Part shown: positions 56,280-64,000 of the stretch, in pieces
Layout: every line of letters begins with the position of its first letter
Position numbering within the stretch: the first letter of the stretch is position 1
Assembly: GCF_000685965.1 (NCBI RefSeq)
Contig: NZ_JMLE01000005.1
Location: forward strand, 124,001 to 188,000
DNA from: Arthrobacter sp. UNC362MFTsu5.1
GTDB taxonomy: Bacteria; Actinomycetota; Actinomycetes; Actinomycetales; Micrococcaceae
Reading direction: 5' to 3'
DNA: 64,000 nucleotides
The notes under the pieces: generated by a model
What the model saw: only the letters and a program-made list of their open reading frames with translations
Told to the model about the DNA's origin: nothing
The model's database searches: none
Made by a program: the position numbers and the translations under genes

Positions 56280-57529
56280 CGCCCGTCCTCGAATCAGCGA
56301 ACCGGCCGGTAAACGACGGAGGAGCGGCCGACGGAGACGCCGCCAACGGCGCTCGCCCGGTCCGCCCCCTCGCCGCATGGATCCGCCGTCACCGGACGTG
56401 GACGGTGCTCATCCTGGTCTTTTCCCTTGGCGTGGGGCTGACGATCATGGCCCAGCTCTCGCCCCGCGGCGACAGCTTTCCCCTGTCCACACGCAACGCA
56501 GCTCCCGACGGGGCACGGGCAGCGGCCGAGATTCTGCGGAGCCGGGGGGTTGACGTTCGCCAGACCGATAACTTCGGAGCGACAATGTCCGCACTGGATG
56601 ACGCCGCCGAATCCGGCGCCTTTGAAGCAGGCGACGGCACCGGCACCACCTTGTTCCTCTACGATCGCAACGGCTACCTGGACCCCGTGCAGCTGCAGGA
56701 GTTGCGGCAGGCGACGGACCGGCTGGTGGTGGTCACTCCCCGGCTCAGCACGCTCAGCGCTCTTGACCGCGATATCAGTCCTGCCGGAGTGGTGCCGTCC
56801 GGAGTGCCAATCCTGGATCCCGGCTGTGGGCTCGACGATCCCGCAGCAGCCGGGGCCGTCACGGCGGAGTCCGCGTACCTGTACAAGGCCGACCTCGCCT
56901 GCTATGAGCCTACCGAGGGTCTGGGCGGACTGTATGCCGCCAGTGACGATGGCAGTCTGGTGGTGCTGGGCAGCACCCAAGTACTCAGCAACCGCCGGCT
57001 CGATGAACACGGCAATGCGGCGTTGACGCTGAGGACGTTGGGGGCCTCGGACACCCTGGTCTGGTACCTTCCCGGGCTCGCTGACGTGGTCGCTGAGGAC
57101 ACACCCAAGACCCTTGACCAGCTCGCCGCGCCGTGGGTCTCCTTCCTCGGCCCCTGGCTAGCCCTGGTAGCCGTGCTGGCCATGGCCTGGCGGGGCCGGC
57201 GGCTGGGACCGCTGGTCTTCGAGCCGCTGCCGGTGGTGGTCAAGGCCGTGGAGACTGCCGAGGGCCGCGCCCGGCTCTACCACGACGCCCACGCCGTGGA
57301 CAGGGCTGCTGACAACCTCAGGGCCGGTACGCTGGTCCGCCTCTCCCGGCTCCTCCGGTTGGGACCGGAGGCTGAGTCATCGGCAATTGTCGACGCCGCC
57401 GCACGGCACCTTGGGCGAACCCGCGAGGAGACCGCCCGCGTCCTCGAAGGCCGCCCCCACACGGAAAGCGAGCTGGTCCACTGGGCCCAGCAGCTGGAAT
57501 CACTAGAGAAAGAGGTAACCGCCCAATGA
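56276..57529 (+). CDS. DUF4350 domain membrane protein
   Basis: A 417-residue protein with helices near residues 40-60 and 285-305 and an extracytoplasmic domain between them (SPRGDSFPLSTRNAAPDGARAAAEILRSRGVDV, then an alpha/beta fold). This matches the DUF4350 family. The ATG at 56276 forms an ATGA overlap with the DUF4129 gene; the frame is open further upstream but only as an antisense-like extension. It overlaps the moxR gene by 4 bp. Function is unknown beyond operon context. Confidence 0.85.
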   Translation: MTPVLESANRPVNDGGAADGDAANGARPVRPLAAWIRRHRTWTVLILVFSLGVGLTIMAQLSPRGDSFPLSTRNAAPDGARAAAEILRSRGVDVRQTDNFGATMSALDDAAESGAFEAGDGTGTTLFLYDRNGYLDPVQLQELRQATDRLVVVTPRLSTLSALDRDISPAGVVPSGVPILDPGCGLDDPAAAGAVTAESAYLYKADLACYEPTEGLGGLYAASDDGSLVVLGSTQVLSNRRLDEHGNAALTLRTLGASDTLVWYLPGLADVVAEDTPKTLDQLAAPWVSFLGPWLALVAVLAMAWRGRRLGPLVFEPLPVVVKAVETAEGRARLYHDAHAVDRAADNLRAGTLVRLSRLLRLGPEAESSAIVDAAARHLGRTREETARVLEGRPHTESELVHWAQQLESLEKEVTAQ

Positions 57530-58554
57530 GTGAGCAGACCAACGGATTCACCCAGGGCGGCCCCGGCGGTCCGGCCCTGGCAACGGCGGAGGCAGCACCC
57601 GGCAGCGATCCCGTCCGCCAGGCCCTCCTCAACGTGCGGCACGAGGTGGCCAAGGCGGTCGTCGGCCAGGACGCCACCGTCACCGGAATGCTGATCGCAT
57701 TGCTGTGCCGCGGGCATGTCCTGCTGGAGGGCGTTCCGGGTGTGGCCAAGACCCTGCTCGTCCGGACGCTTTCCGCCGCCCTGAGCCTGGACACCAAGCG
57801 CGTGCAGTTCACGCCCGACCTCATGCCGGGCGACATCACCGGCTCACTGGTTTTTGACTCCCGGACATCGGAGTTCAGTTTCCGCGAAGGCCCCGTGTTC
57901 ACCAATATCCTGCTCGCCGATGAGATCAACAGGACACCGCCGAAAACGCAGGCGTCCCTGCTGGAGGCCATGGAGGAACGCCAGGTTTCGGCAGACGGCG
58001 TCTCCCGGCAGCTTCCCGTACCGTTCATCGTGGCAGCCACGCAGAACCCGGTGGAGTATGAAGGCACCTATCCCCTCCCGGAAGCCCAGCTGGACCGCTT
58101 CCTGCTGAAACTTGCCATGCCGTTGCCGGGGCGTGCCGATGAAATCGAGGTCATCCGCCGGCACGCGGCCGGCTTCGACTCCAGGAACCTGGCCGCCGCC
58201 GGGGTGCGCGCGGTCGCGGGTGCGGCAGAGCTGGAGGAGGCGCGCGAAGCAGTGGCTGCCGTGGTGGTGGCGCCCGAAGTCACCGCCTACATCGTGGACA
58301 TCGCGAGGGCCACCCGTGCCGCCCCTTCCTTCCAGCTCGGGGTGTCGCCGCGCGGCGCCACCGCCCTGCTCAGTGCCGCCCGTGCGTGGGCCTGGCTGTC
58401 CGGGCGGCAGTTCGTGACCCCCGATGATGTGAAGGCCCTGGCCCTCCCCTGCCTGCGGCACCGTGTTGCCCTGCAGCCGGAAGCACAGATGGACGGCGTG
58501 CATGTTGACGGGGTGCTCGCGAGCATCCTGGCAACTGTGCCCGTGCCCCGCTGA
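57526..58554 (+). CDS. moxR: MoxR-family AAA+ ATPase
   Basis: A 342-residue chaperone-like ATPase. Walker A GVPGVAKT lies at 69-76, Walker B with DEINR near 146-150, sensor and arginine-finger segments follow, and the C-terminal lid ends in HVDGVLASIL. MoxR proteins work with DUF58 (VWA-like) and DUF4129 partners to mature other complexes. It is co-transcribed with them here by 4-bp overlap upstream and a 4-bp gap downstream. Confidence 0.94.
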   Translation: MSEQTNGFTQGGPGGPALATAEAAPGSDPVRQALLNVRHEVAKAVVGQDATVTGMLIALLCRGHVLLEGVPGVAKTLLVRTLSAALSLDTKRVQFTPDLMPGDITGSLVFDSRTSEFSFREGPVFTNILLADEINRTPPKTQASLLEAMEERQVSADGVSRQLPVPFIVAATQNPVEYEGTYPLPEAQLDRFLLKLAMPLPGRADEIEVIRRHAAGFDSRNLAAAGVRAVAGAAELEEAREAVAAVVVAPEVTAYIVDIARATRAAPSFQLGVSPRGATALLSAARAWAWLSGRQFVTPDDVKALALPCLRHRVALQPEAQMDGVHVDGVLASILATVPVPR

Positions 58555-58558
58555 CGCC

Positions 58559-59851
58559 ATGGCCATTTCCGGACGGTTCGTACTTCTGGCCCTGGCAGGG
58601 CTGGTGCCCGTGCTGCTGCTTCCCGGCTGGGGTACGGTCCTGGTGGTCTGCCTGGTCCTGGGCGCACTGCTGCTGCTGGACCTTGCCCTGGCGGCGCCGC
58701 TGCGGAAGATCACCCTGGACCGCACGCTTCCCGGGAACGTCACGCTGACAGGCAGCTGCGAATCCGTCCTGACCATCGGGAACACCGGTCCGCGCCGGCT
58801 CCGCGCCCTGGTGCGGGACGCCTGGCAGCCGTCCGCCGGTGCAAAGGATCCGCGCCAGTTCATCGACGTTCCGGCCGGCGAACGGCGCCGGATGAAGGTG
58901 CGGCTGGAACCTGCCCGGCGGGGCGACCTCAAGGCACCGCATGTGACCCTCCGGGCTTTCGGCCCGCTGTGGCTGGCCGCACGCCAGCGGACCCTCCCGT
59001 GTCCCGGCGCCGTGCGGGTGCTCCCGCCGTTCCACTCACGGCGCCACCTGCCGTCCAAGCTCCGAAAACTGCGCGAGCTCGACGGCAAGGCGGCGGTCCA
59101 GATCCGGGGTGCCGGCACCGAATTCGATTCCCTGCGCGACTATGTCCGCGGTGACGACGTGCGCTCGATAGACTGGCGCGCTACGGCGAGGCGGTCCGCC
59201 GTCGTCGTCCGTACCTGGCGTCCCGAACGGGACCGGCGCGTGGTCATCATGCTGGACACCTCCCGGACGGCGGCGGCGAGGATCGACGATGAACCCCGGC
59301 TCGATACCGGAATCGAGGCTGCCCTGCTGCTGGCCGTCCTTGCCGAACGCGGCGGCGACCGTGTGGATTTCTTCGCATTCGACCGCCGGACGCGCGGCCG
59401 GGCAGGCTCCGCGTCGAAAGGAAACCTGCTGGGACAGCTCGTGCAGGCCATGGCCCCGTTGGAACCGGAACTCATTGAGCTGGACTGGAGCCAGGTCCCT
59501 GGCCAGATCCGGCAGATATCGGCGCACCGTTCGCTGGTGGTGCTGCTGACGCCGCTGGACAGCGGCGCACCGGAAGAGGGACTGCTGCCGATGGCCGCCC
59601 AGCTGGCGCAGCAGCATGTTGTGGTGGTTGCCTCCGTCCGGGACCCCATGCTCGGTACGATGCAGAAGGAACGTACGACGGCGGCACAGGTGTTCCGCGC
59701 GGCGGCCGCCGAACGGGCACTGCTGGAACGCGAAGCAGTCGCCATCCAGCTGCGCCAGATGGGGGTGGAAGTGGTGGACGCCGAACCCCACCAGCTGCCG
59801 CCCGCACTGGCGGACGCCTATATCCGGCTCAAGGCCGCGGGCAGACTATGA
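58559..59851 (+). CDS. DUF58 (VWA-like) protein
   Basis: A 430-residue protein with two N-terminal hydrophobic helices (about 6-42) and a large domain containing the family signature DYVRGDDVRSIDWRATARR near residue 200, followed by a VWA-like MLDTSRT segment with a MIDAS-type DxS pattern. It probably binds metal and partners MoxR. The ATG at 58559 lies 4 bp after the moxR stop. It is the last clear member of the operon before DUF4166. Confidence 0.9.
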   Translation: MAISGRFVLLALAGLVPVLLLPGWGTVLVVCLVLGALLLLDLALAAPLRKITLDRTLPGNVTLTGSCESVLTIGNTGPRRLRALVRDAWQPSAGAKDPRQFIDVPAGERRRMKVRLEPARRGDLKAPHVTLRAFGPLWLAARQRTLPCPGAVRVLPPFHSRRHLPSKLRKLRELDGKAAVQIRGAGTEFDSLRDYVRGDDVRSIDWRATARRSAVVVRTWRPERDRRVVIMLDTSRTAAARIDDEPRLDTGIEAALLLAVLAERGGDRVDFFAFDRRTRGRAGSASKGNLLGQLVQAMAPLEPELIELDWSQVPGQIRQISAHRSLVVLLTPLDSGAPEEGLLPMAAQLAQQHVVVVASVRDPMLGTMQKERTTAAQVFRAAAAERALLEREAVAIQLRQMGVEVVDAEPHQLPPALADAYIRLKAAGRL

Positions 59852-59878
59852 ACGACGTGTCGAAACCAGGAGGCCAAC

Positions 59879-60592
59879 GTGACAACGCCTATCTATGAAC
59901 GCGCTCTGGGCAGTGACTTCGCCCGGCTGCAGCCCGAGCTCCAGGAGTACTTTTCGCTTGCTCCCGGCTCAGGCCGCTACGGCGTCGGAGAAGGGGTCTT
60001 CGACGTTGTGGGGTGCCGGCAGCAGTGGCTCCGTCCGCTGCTGCGGCTGACCGCCGGGGAAGAAGCATTCTTTCCGGAATACGGGGAACGTATTCCCTTC
60101 CGGATCGAAAACCACGCACACCTCGATCCGTTCGGCCGGTCAAGCCTCACCGCCAGGCGCGAGATCCAGTTTCCCGGCCGCACCCGGTTGTTCCATGACA
60201 CCACCAGCTTTGACGACTCCCGGAGCAAGCCGGGGCTGGTGGACTACGTTGGCCGCTACCGGCGCCTGGTCACCGACCTCAACCTGAGCGTGACCGCCGA
60301 AGGCAGGCTCCGCGGCGTCTCCGAATCGTCCCGGCTGTTCCTGGGTGCCCTGCGCATTCCGCTGCCGGCGGCCCTGGATGCCAAGGCGTATGCGGAGCAG
60401 TGGTGGGAACCGGCGGAGGGCGAAAACGGCAAGCACCGGATCCAGGTGAAGGTGATCCAGCCGCAGCTGGGACTCGTCCTGGTGTATGCGGGCAGCTTCG
60501 ACTACCGCCTTCGCTCCTACCCCGGCCAAACCGCAGGGCAGGGCCACCTCCCGGGCTACGCCCGGCCGGACCGGTGGGAGAGCCGCGTCTAG
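59879..60592 (+). CDS. DUF4166 domain protein
   Basis: A 237-residue soluble protein. It starts MTTPIYERALGSDFARLQPELQEYFSL, the usual DUF4166 opening, and contains IENHAHLDPFGRSSLTARRE and a PGLVDYVGRYR segment. Such domains are often fused to saccharopine-dehydrogenase-like proteins; here it stands alone. The GTG has AGGAGG 5 bases upstream. It overlaps the MetE-like gene tail to tail by 4 bp. Function is unknown. Confidence 0.82.
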   Translation: MTTPIYERALGSDFARLQPELQEYFSLAPGSGRYGVGEGVFDVVGCRQQWLRPLLRLTAGEEAFFPEYGERIPFRIENHAHLDPFGRSSLTARREIQFPGRTRLFHDTTSFDDSRSKPGLVDYVGRYRRLVTDLNLSVTAEGRLRGVSESSRLFLGALRIPLPAALDAKAYAEQWWEPAEGENGKHRIQVKVIQPQLGLVLVYAGSFDYRLRSYPGQTAGQGHLPGYARPDRWESRV

Positions 60593-61614
60593 CCGAGTGC
60601 CAGCTGGTTGAGCCCGTCCGCCACCTGGGTGAGCCGGGTCAGCACCGCAGTGGCGGACGACGGCGTGTGCCCGGCCAGCCCCTCCGACGGCGTCACCCGG
60701 ATGGAGCCGAGTGACGAGGCGGGCAGCCCCAGCTGGCGCCAGGGCCGCCAGACGTTCTCCACTGCTTCCTGTACCCGGGGCAGTGCGGCTGACGGGTTGC
60801 CCGCGGCCACGACCCCGGCCCACAGGCTCTTGCCAGCTTCGACCGCGCCGGCTAGCTGTTCCCACTGGCGGGAGGTGAGCGCCTTGAGCGGGACGGCTAT
60901 CCCGTCCGCGCCCGATGAGAGAATACGGTCGAAGGGCGCCTCTATTTCGTCAACCGCGATCACCGTTTCGACGGCACCGGCTGCCCTGGCCGCATCGATG
61001 ACGAGGCGCCACGCCTCGGTCACTTCCTGCCCCGGGACGGCCCGCAGGGTCCGGTAGCCGCTGGATGTGGGAATGGTTCCTGCGAGGACCGCCGCAATAT
61101 CAGGTTCATCGATCTGGACCACCAGCCGCGCCCCGGGCACAGCCGTACCGACGCGGGCCAGCAGATCACCGATGCCGGCGGCCAGTGATGCGGCGATATC
61201 GCGTCGGGCGCCGTAGTCGAGCAGGGCACGTTCACCGCTGTGGAGGTGGAGGCCCGCGGCCAGGCTCAACGGTCCGCGCAGGTGGACCTTGAAGTCGCGG
61301 GCCGGGCTGTCTTCCGTCCCGGCAACGTCGGCCAGGACGTTGATGTCCGTTGACAGCGCCGACTTCGCCCGCATGAGGTCTTTCCCCGGACGATCCACAA
61401 TCCGCCATCCGTGGGGCTGAACGTCGACGGCCAGGTCCACCAGCAGTGACGCGGTCCGGCCGAGTGCATCGGAGCCGACGCCGCGGTCCGGAAGCTCGAC
61501 GAGGAACGGCAGGTGCGGGTTCCCGAGTTCGCCGCGGACAATCCGCGTCGCCTCCAACGGATCGTCACCGGGCCACGGGCCCAGGGCGGTGGCAGTTACT
61601 TGCGATTCCGGCAT
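60589..61614 (-). CDS. MetE-like (cobalamin-independent methionine synthase fold) protein without zinc ligands
   Basis: A 341-residue protein resembling the C-terminal barrel of MetE. Segments such as VQIDEPDIAAVL, DGIAVPLKALT and RVTPSEGLAGHTP align with the MetE barrel. MetE needs a His and two Cys to bind catalytic zinc, but this protein contains no cysteine, and the usual VTPxCGL has Glu (SEGL). It is therefore not an ordinary methionine synthase. M. tuberculosis Rv3015c is a similar short paralogue of unknown role. It lies 3 bp after chorismate mutase and may be co-transcribed. Confidence 0.85.
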   Translation of the reverse strand: MPESQVTATALGPWPGDDPLEATRIVRGELGNPHLPFLVELPDRGVGSDALGRTASLLVDLAVDVQPHGWRIVDRPGKDLMRAKSALSTDINVLADVAGTEDSPARDFKVHLRGPLSLAAGLHLHSGERALLDYGARRDIAASLAAGIGDLLARVGTAVPGARLVVQIDEPDIAAVLAGTIPTSSGYRTLRAVPGQEVTEAWRLVIDAARAAGAVETVIAVDEIEAPFDRILSSGADGIAVPLKALTSRQWEQLAGAVEAGKSLWAGVVAAGNPSAALPRVQEAVENVWRPWRQLGLPASSLGSIRVTPSEGLAGHTPSSATAVLTRLTQVADGLNQLALG

Positions 61615-61617
61615 GGC

Positions 61618-62046
61618 CTAGGCGTCGACGGCGGTGGACGGCGCCGGCCGGCTGGCGGCGGACCCGTTGTTCTCGGCGGCCTGGTGGTCTTCGGCGATGG
61701 CTTCGTGGTGCCGGATGACCTCACCGATGATGAAGTTCAGGAATTTCTCCGCAAATGCCGGATCGAGGTGGGCTTCCTCCGCGAGGCGGCGCAGCCGCGC
61801 AATCTGGGCGGTCTCCCGGCCCGGGTCCCCGGCAGGCAGCCTGTGCGTTGCCTTGAGGAACCCGACCTTCTGCGTGGCCTTGAACCGTTCGGCAAGGAGG
61901 AAGACGAGCGTCGCGTCGATGTTGTCGATACTGGACCGGATGGACAGCAGTTCCGCCATGACCGATTGGTCCACTTGTCCGGCCAATGAGCTGGCTGAGG
62001 GGTCGTAGGATTCGGCGCCTGGAAGATCTTGGTTCTGCTCGGTCAT
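61618..62046 (-). CDS. Chorismate mutase (AroQ class)
   Basis: A 142-residue all-helical enzyme that converts chorismate to prephenate for Phe and Tyr. The active-site pattern is visible in LLSIRSSIDNIDATLVFLLAERF, KVGFLK and RETAQIARL, with the expected Arg, Lys, Asp and Glu. The N-terminal 25 residues and the C-terminal 25 are low-complexity and variable. The next gene, a MetE-like protein, follows after 3 bp. A terminator separates it from the transporter genes upstream. Confidence 0.92.
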   Translation of the reverse strand: MTEQNQDLPGAESYDPSASSLAGQVDQSVMAELLSIRSSIDNIDATLVFLLAERFKATQKVGFLKATHRLPAGDPGRETAQIARLRRLAEEAHLDPAFAEKFLNFIIGEVIRHHEAIAEDHQAAENNGSAASRPAPSTAVDA

Positions 62047-62131
62047 GCTCCCAGTCTATGGGCACCCCGCCAATTCCCTGTGGCTGTTAAGCGTCCCCGC
62101 AACGTTCCAGCGGAAGGTTGCCCGGGGACGA

Positions 62132-62166
62132 AAATGCCCGCCGTCCGGAACGGACGGCGGGCATTT
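62132..62166 (-). terminator. Terminator after the peptide ABC transporter operon
   Basis: AAATGCCCGCCGTCCG (62132-62147) pairs perfectly with 62151-62166 across a 3-base loop, and on the minus strand the stem is followed by TTTTC. It lies 14 bp after the ABC ATPase stop. Confidence 0.9.
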
Positions 62167-62180
62167 CCTGCGAAGCGGAA

Positions 62181-63875
62181 CTAACCGGCCAGCAGCGCGC
62201 GGTTGGCTTCCCGGCGCTTGGCCTGTTCGTCCGGATCAGGGACGGGCAGCGAGGCGATCAGCCGGCGCGTGTAGTCGTGCTGGGGTGCGCCCATCACCTG
62301 GGTGCCCAGCCCCTGCTCCACGAGCTTGCCCTTGTAGAGCACACCGACCCAGTGGGACAGGATGTCGACTACCGCGAGGTCGTGGCTGATGAACAGCGCG
62401 GCGAACCCGAACTCCGCCTGGATGTCCTTGAACAGTTCCAGCACCACAGCCTGGACGGAAACATCCAGCGCCGAAGTGGGTTCGTCGGCAATCAGCAGCT
62501 TCGGGTTCAGGATCAGTGCCCTGGCCAGTGATGCCCGCTGCCGCTGTCCGCCGGACAGTTCGTGCGGGAACCGGTCAGCGTACGACGCCGGCAGCTGCAC
62601 CGATTCGAGCAGCTCACCCACGCGTTTCCTCGCCTGCGCCGGCGAGGGATTGCTGTGGATGATGAGCGGCTCGGCAACGCAGTCACCGATGGTCAGTTGC
62701 GGGTTGAAGGATGCCGCCGGGTCCTGGAACACGAAACCGATTTCCTTGCGGAGGGGCTTGAACGTCCGCTCTTTGAGGTTCAGCATCTCGTAGCCCAGCA
62801 CCTTCAGGCTGCCGCCCGTGGTGCGGTTGAGGCCCGCGATCGCGCGTCCGATAGTGGTCTTGCCCGATCCCGATTCACCGACCAGGCCGAAGACCTCACC
62901 CTCGGACAGCGTAAAGCTCACGCCGTCCACGGCTTTGAAGCCGGGGCTGCCCAGCCGGCCGGGGTATTCGATGGTCAGGCCCTTGGCTTCGACCAGGACT
63001 TTGCCGCCCTGGTGGGCCCGCGCCGTCAGTCCCTCCGACGCGGAGTTCCTGCCCAGGTGCGGCACCGCCGCCAAAAGCTTCCGCGTGTACTCCTGCTTCG
63101 GCTCAGCGAACAGCACCTTGGCGGTTGCCTCCTCCACCACGTCGCCCTGGTACATCACCACCACCCGGTCGGCGAGATCGGCCACTACCCCCATGTTGTG
63201 GGTGATGAGCACGATCGAGGTGCCGTACTTGTCCCGCAGGTCCCTAAGCAGCTGGAGGATTTCAGCCTGGACGGTGACGTCCAGGGCTGTTGTGGGTTCA
63301 TCGGCGACGATCAGCCCCGGATTGAGTGCCAGCGCGGCCGCAATGACGACACGCTGTTTCTGGCCTCCGGAAAACTGGTGGGGATAGTAGTCCACGCGGT
63401 TTTCGGGGTCCGGGATGCCCACTTTCCGGAGGGCTTCGATGGCCCGGGATTTGGCTTCCTTGGCGGACACCTTGCCGCCCTTGCCGTGCGCATGGGCACG
63501 GATGCCTTCAGCGATCTGCCACCCCACGGTGAAGACGGGGTTCAGCGCAGTGGACGGTTCCTGGAAGACCATGGCAACGTCCCGGCCGCGGATCTGCCGC
63601 AGCTTGGCCGCGCTGACGCTGATGACGTTGTTCCCGTTGATCAGCACCGCACCGGAGCTGATGGCGGTCTCCGGGAGGAGGCCGAGGATGGTTTTGGCGG
63701 TGACGGTCTTGCCGGAGCCGGACTCGCCGACGATCGCCACCACTTCGCCCGGCCTGACCTCGAGGCTGACGTCCTTGACTGCATAGACGTCCCCGGCATC
63801 GGTGGCGAAAGTGACCTTGAGGTGGTCAATATCCAGGACCGGGCCGGTGCCGCGCTTGTCGATGTTGGTAGTCAT
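62181..63875 (-). CDS. Fused peptide ABC transporter ATPase (DppD-DppF type)
   Basis: A 564-residue protein with two complete nucleotide-binding domains. The first has Walker A GESGSGKT at 50-57, signature FSGGQKQRV and Walker B LIVADEPT; the second has Walker A GESGSGKT near 335, signature LSGGQRQRA and Walker B LLIADEPT. This is the DppD/OppD plus DppF/OppF fusion. It should power a di- or oligopeptide importer with the permease gene upstream, which it overlaps by 4 bp (ATGA). A perfect hairpin terminator follows it. Confidence 0.94.
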   Translation of the reverse strand: MTTNIDKRGTGPVLDIDHLKVTFATDAGDVYAVKDVSLEVRPGEVVAIVGESGSGKTVTAKTILGLLPETAISSGAVLINGNNVISVSAAKLRQIRGRDVAMVFQEPSTALNPVFTVGWQIAEGIRAHAHGKGGKVSAKEAKSRAIEALRKVGIPDPENRVDYYPHQFSGGQKQRVVIAAALALNPGLIVADEPTTALDVTVQAEILQLLRDLRDKYGTSIVLITHNMGVVADLADRVVVMYQGDVVEEATAKVLFAEPKQEYTRKLLAAVPHLGRNSASEGLTARAHQGGKVLVEAKGLTIEYPGRLGSPGFKAVDGVSFTLSEGEVFGLVGESGSGKTTIGRAIAGLNRTTGGSLKVLGYEMLNLKERTFKPLRKEIGFVFQDPAASFNPQLTIGDCVAEPLIIHSNPSPAQARKRVGELLESVQLPASYADRFPHELSGGQRQRASLARALILNPKLLIADEPTSALDVSVQAVVLELFKDIQAEFGFAALFISHDLAVVDILSHWVGVLYKGKLVEQGLGTQVMGAPQHDYTRRLIASLPVPDPDEQAKRREANRALLAG

Positions 63876-64000
63876 GAACTGCTCACTTCTGCTTGGATTC
63901 CTGCCTTCGCGGCTGCGTTCGAATCGGGCCCGCCCTTGCCGGAAGCGGCCTTCTTGCGTCCGCGCAGACGCGGATCGTTAAGATCGTTGATGCTCTCACC
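63872..64000 (-). CDS. Peptide ABC transporter permease (DppC-like), C-terminal fragment
   Basis: The last 42 codons of a gene entering from the right edge. The segment GESINDLNDPRLRGRKK is the cytoplasmic tail typical of DppC/OppC permeases. The stop overlaps the ATG of the ATPase gene (ATGA), marking translational coupling. The tail after it is Ala/Gly-rich and variable. Confidence 0.75.
   Translation of the reverse strand, partial: GESINDLNDPRLRGRKKAASGKGGPDSNAAAKAGIQAEVSSS

Noticed and set aside
54085..60600. MoxR operon as a possible phage-defence island
   Set aside because: The DUF4129/DUF4350/DUF58 partners and the mtrAB neighbourhood are those of the housekeeping MoxR class; no nuclease or toxin is present.

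Overview
The window reads as chromosome from a high-GC actinobacterium of the Micrococcaceae, most likely Arthrobacter or Pseudarthrobacter. The evidence is a fused rmlC-rmlD gene, WhiB1, MtrAB-LpqB, a SecA without the C-terminal zinc motif, a large NAD-glutamate dehydrogenase, frequent GTG/TTG starts and many 4-bp ATGA/GTGA gene overlaps. No rRNA, tRNA, CRISPR array, insertion sequence or prophage gene was seen. This placement is inferred from gene content only.

Region 1 (1-1257) holds the start of tadB and a complete tadA-like pilus/secretion ATPase. Region 2 (1553-27233) is a cell-envelope locus. It has a secreted GH25 muramidase with four C-terminal repeats and a Wzx-like flippase. It also has the whole dTDP-rhamnose pathway (rmlA, rmlB, rmlCD), five GT2 glycosyltransferases apart from the galactan enzyme, a DUF2304 protein and an NDP-sugar epimerase. 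Two large multi-spanning proteins with a shared loop motif and two acyltransferases follow. It ends with a tight galactan operon on the minus strand (glf, glfT2-like, wzm, wzt). Together these predict a rhamnose- and galactofuranose-containing, possibly O-acylated wall polysaccharide.

Region 3 (27432-34004) contains an orphan EssC/EccC-like FHA-FtsK ATPase, a small membrane protein, whiB1 with a complex leader, and the sensor kinase pdtaS. Region 4 (34038-40897) has the large NAD-glutamate dehydrogenase and a TadZ/CpaE-like plus SAF (CpaB-like) pair, which are Tad components separated from tadA by about 37 kb. Region 5 (41052-43330) has a tiny HTH protein, an unknown protein, a LysM membrane protein and a DUF6459 protein; two of their promoters carry arrays of TCAAA repeats.

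Region 6 (43460-53835) is a conserved actinobacterial core on the minus strand: secA, a YcaQ-like protein, hpf, comFC, lpqB, mtrB, mtrA. The order whiB1/pdtaS ... DUF6459 ... secA-hpf-comF-lpqB-mtrB-mtrA parallels Mycobacterium tuberculosis Rv3219-Rv3246c. Region 7 (54094-60592) is a five-gene membrane/MoxR operon (DUF4129, DUF4350, MoxR, DUF58) plus a DUF4166 gene. Region 8 (60589-64000) has a MetE-like protein without cysteine, chorismate mutase, and a peptide ABC transporter operon that leaves the window.

The points most worth a second look are the whiB1 leader (a 28-codon open frame containing a TTA codon and a hairpin, then a CRP-type site), the helically phased TCAAA arrays beside the small HTH gene, a hairpin covering the ribosome-binding site of the SGNH acyltransferase, the orphan EssC-like ATPase, and the split Tad locus.
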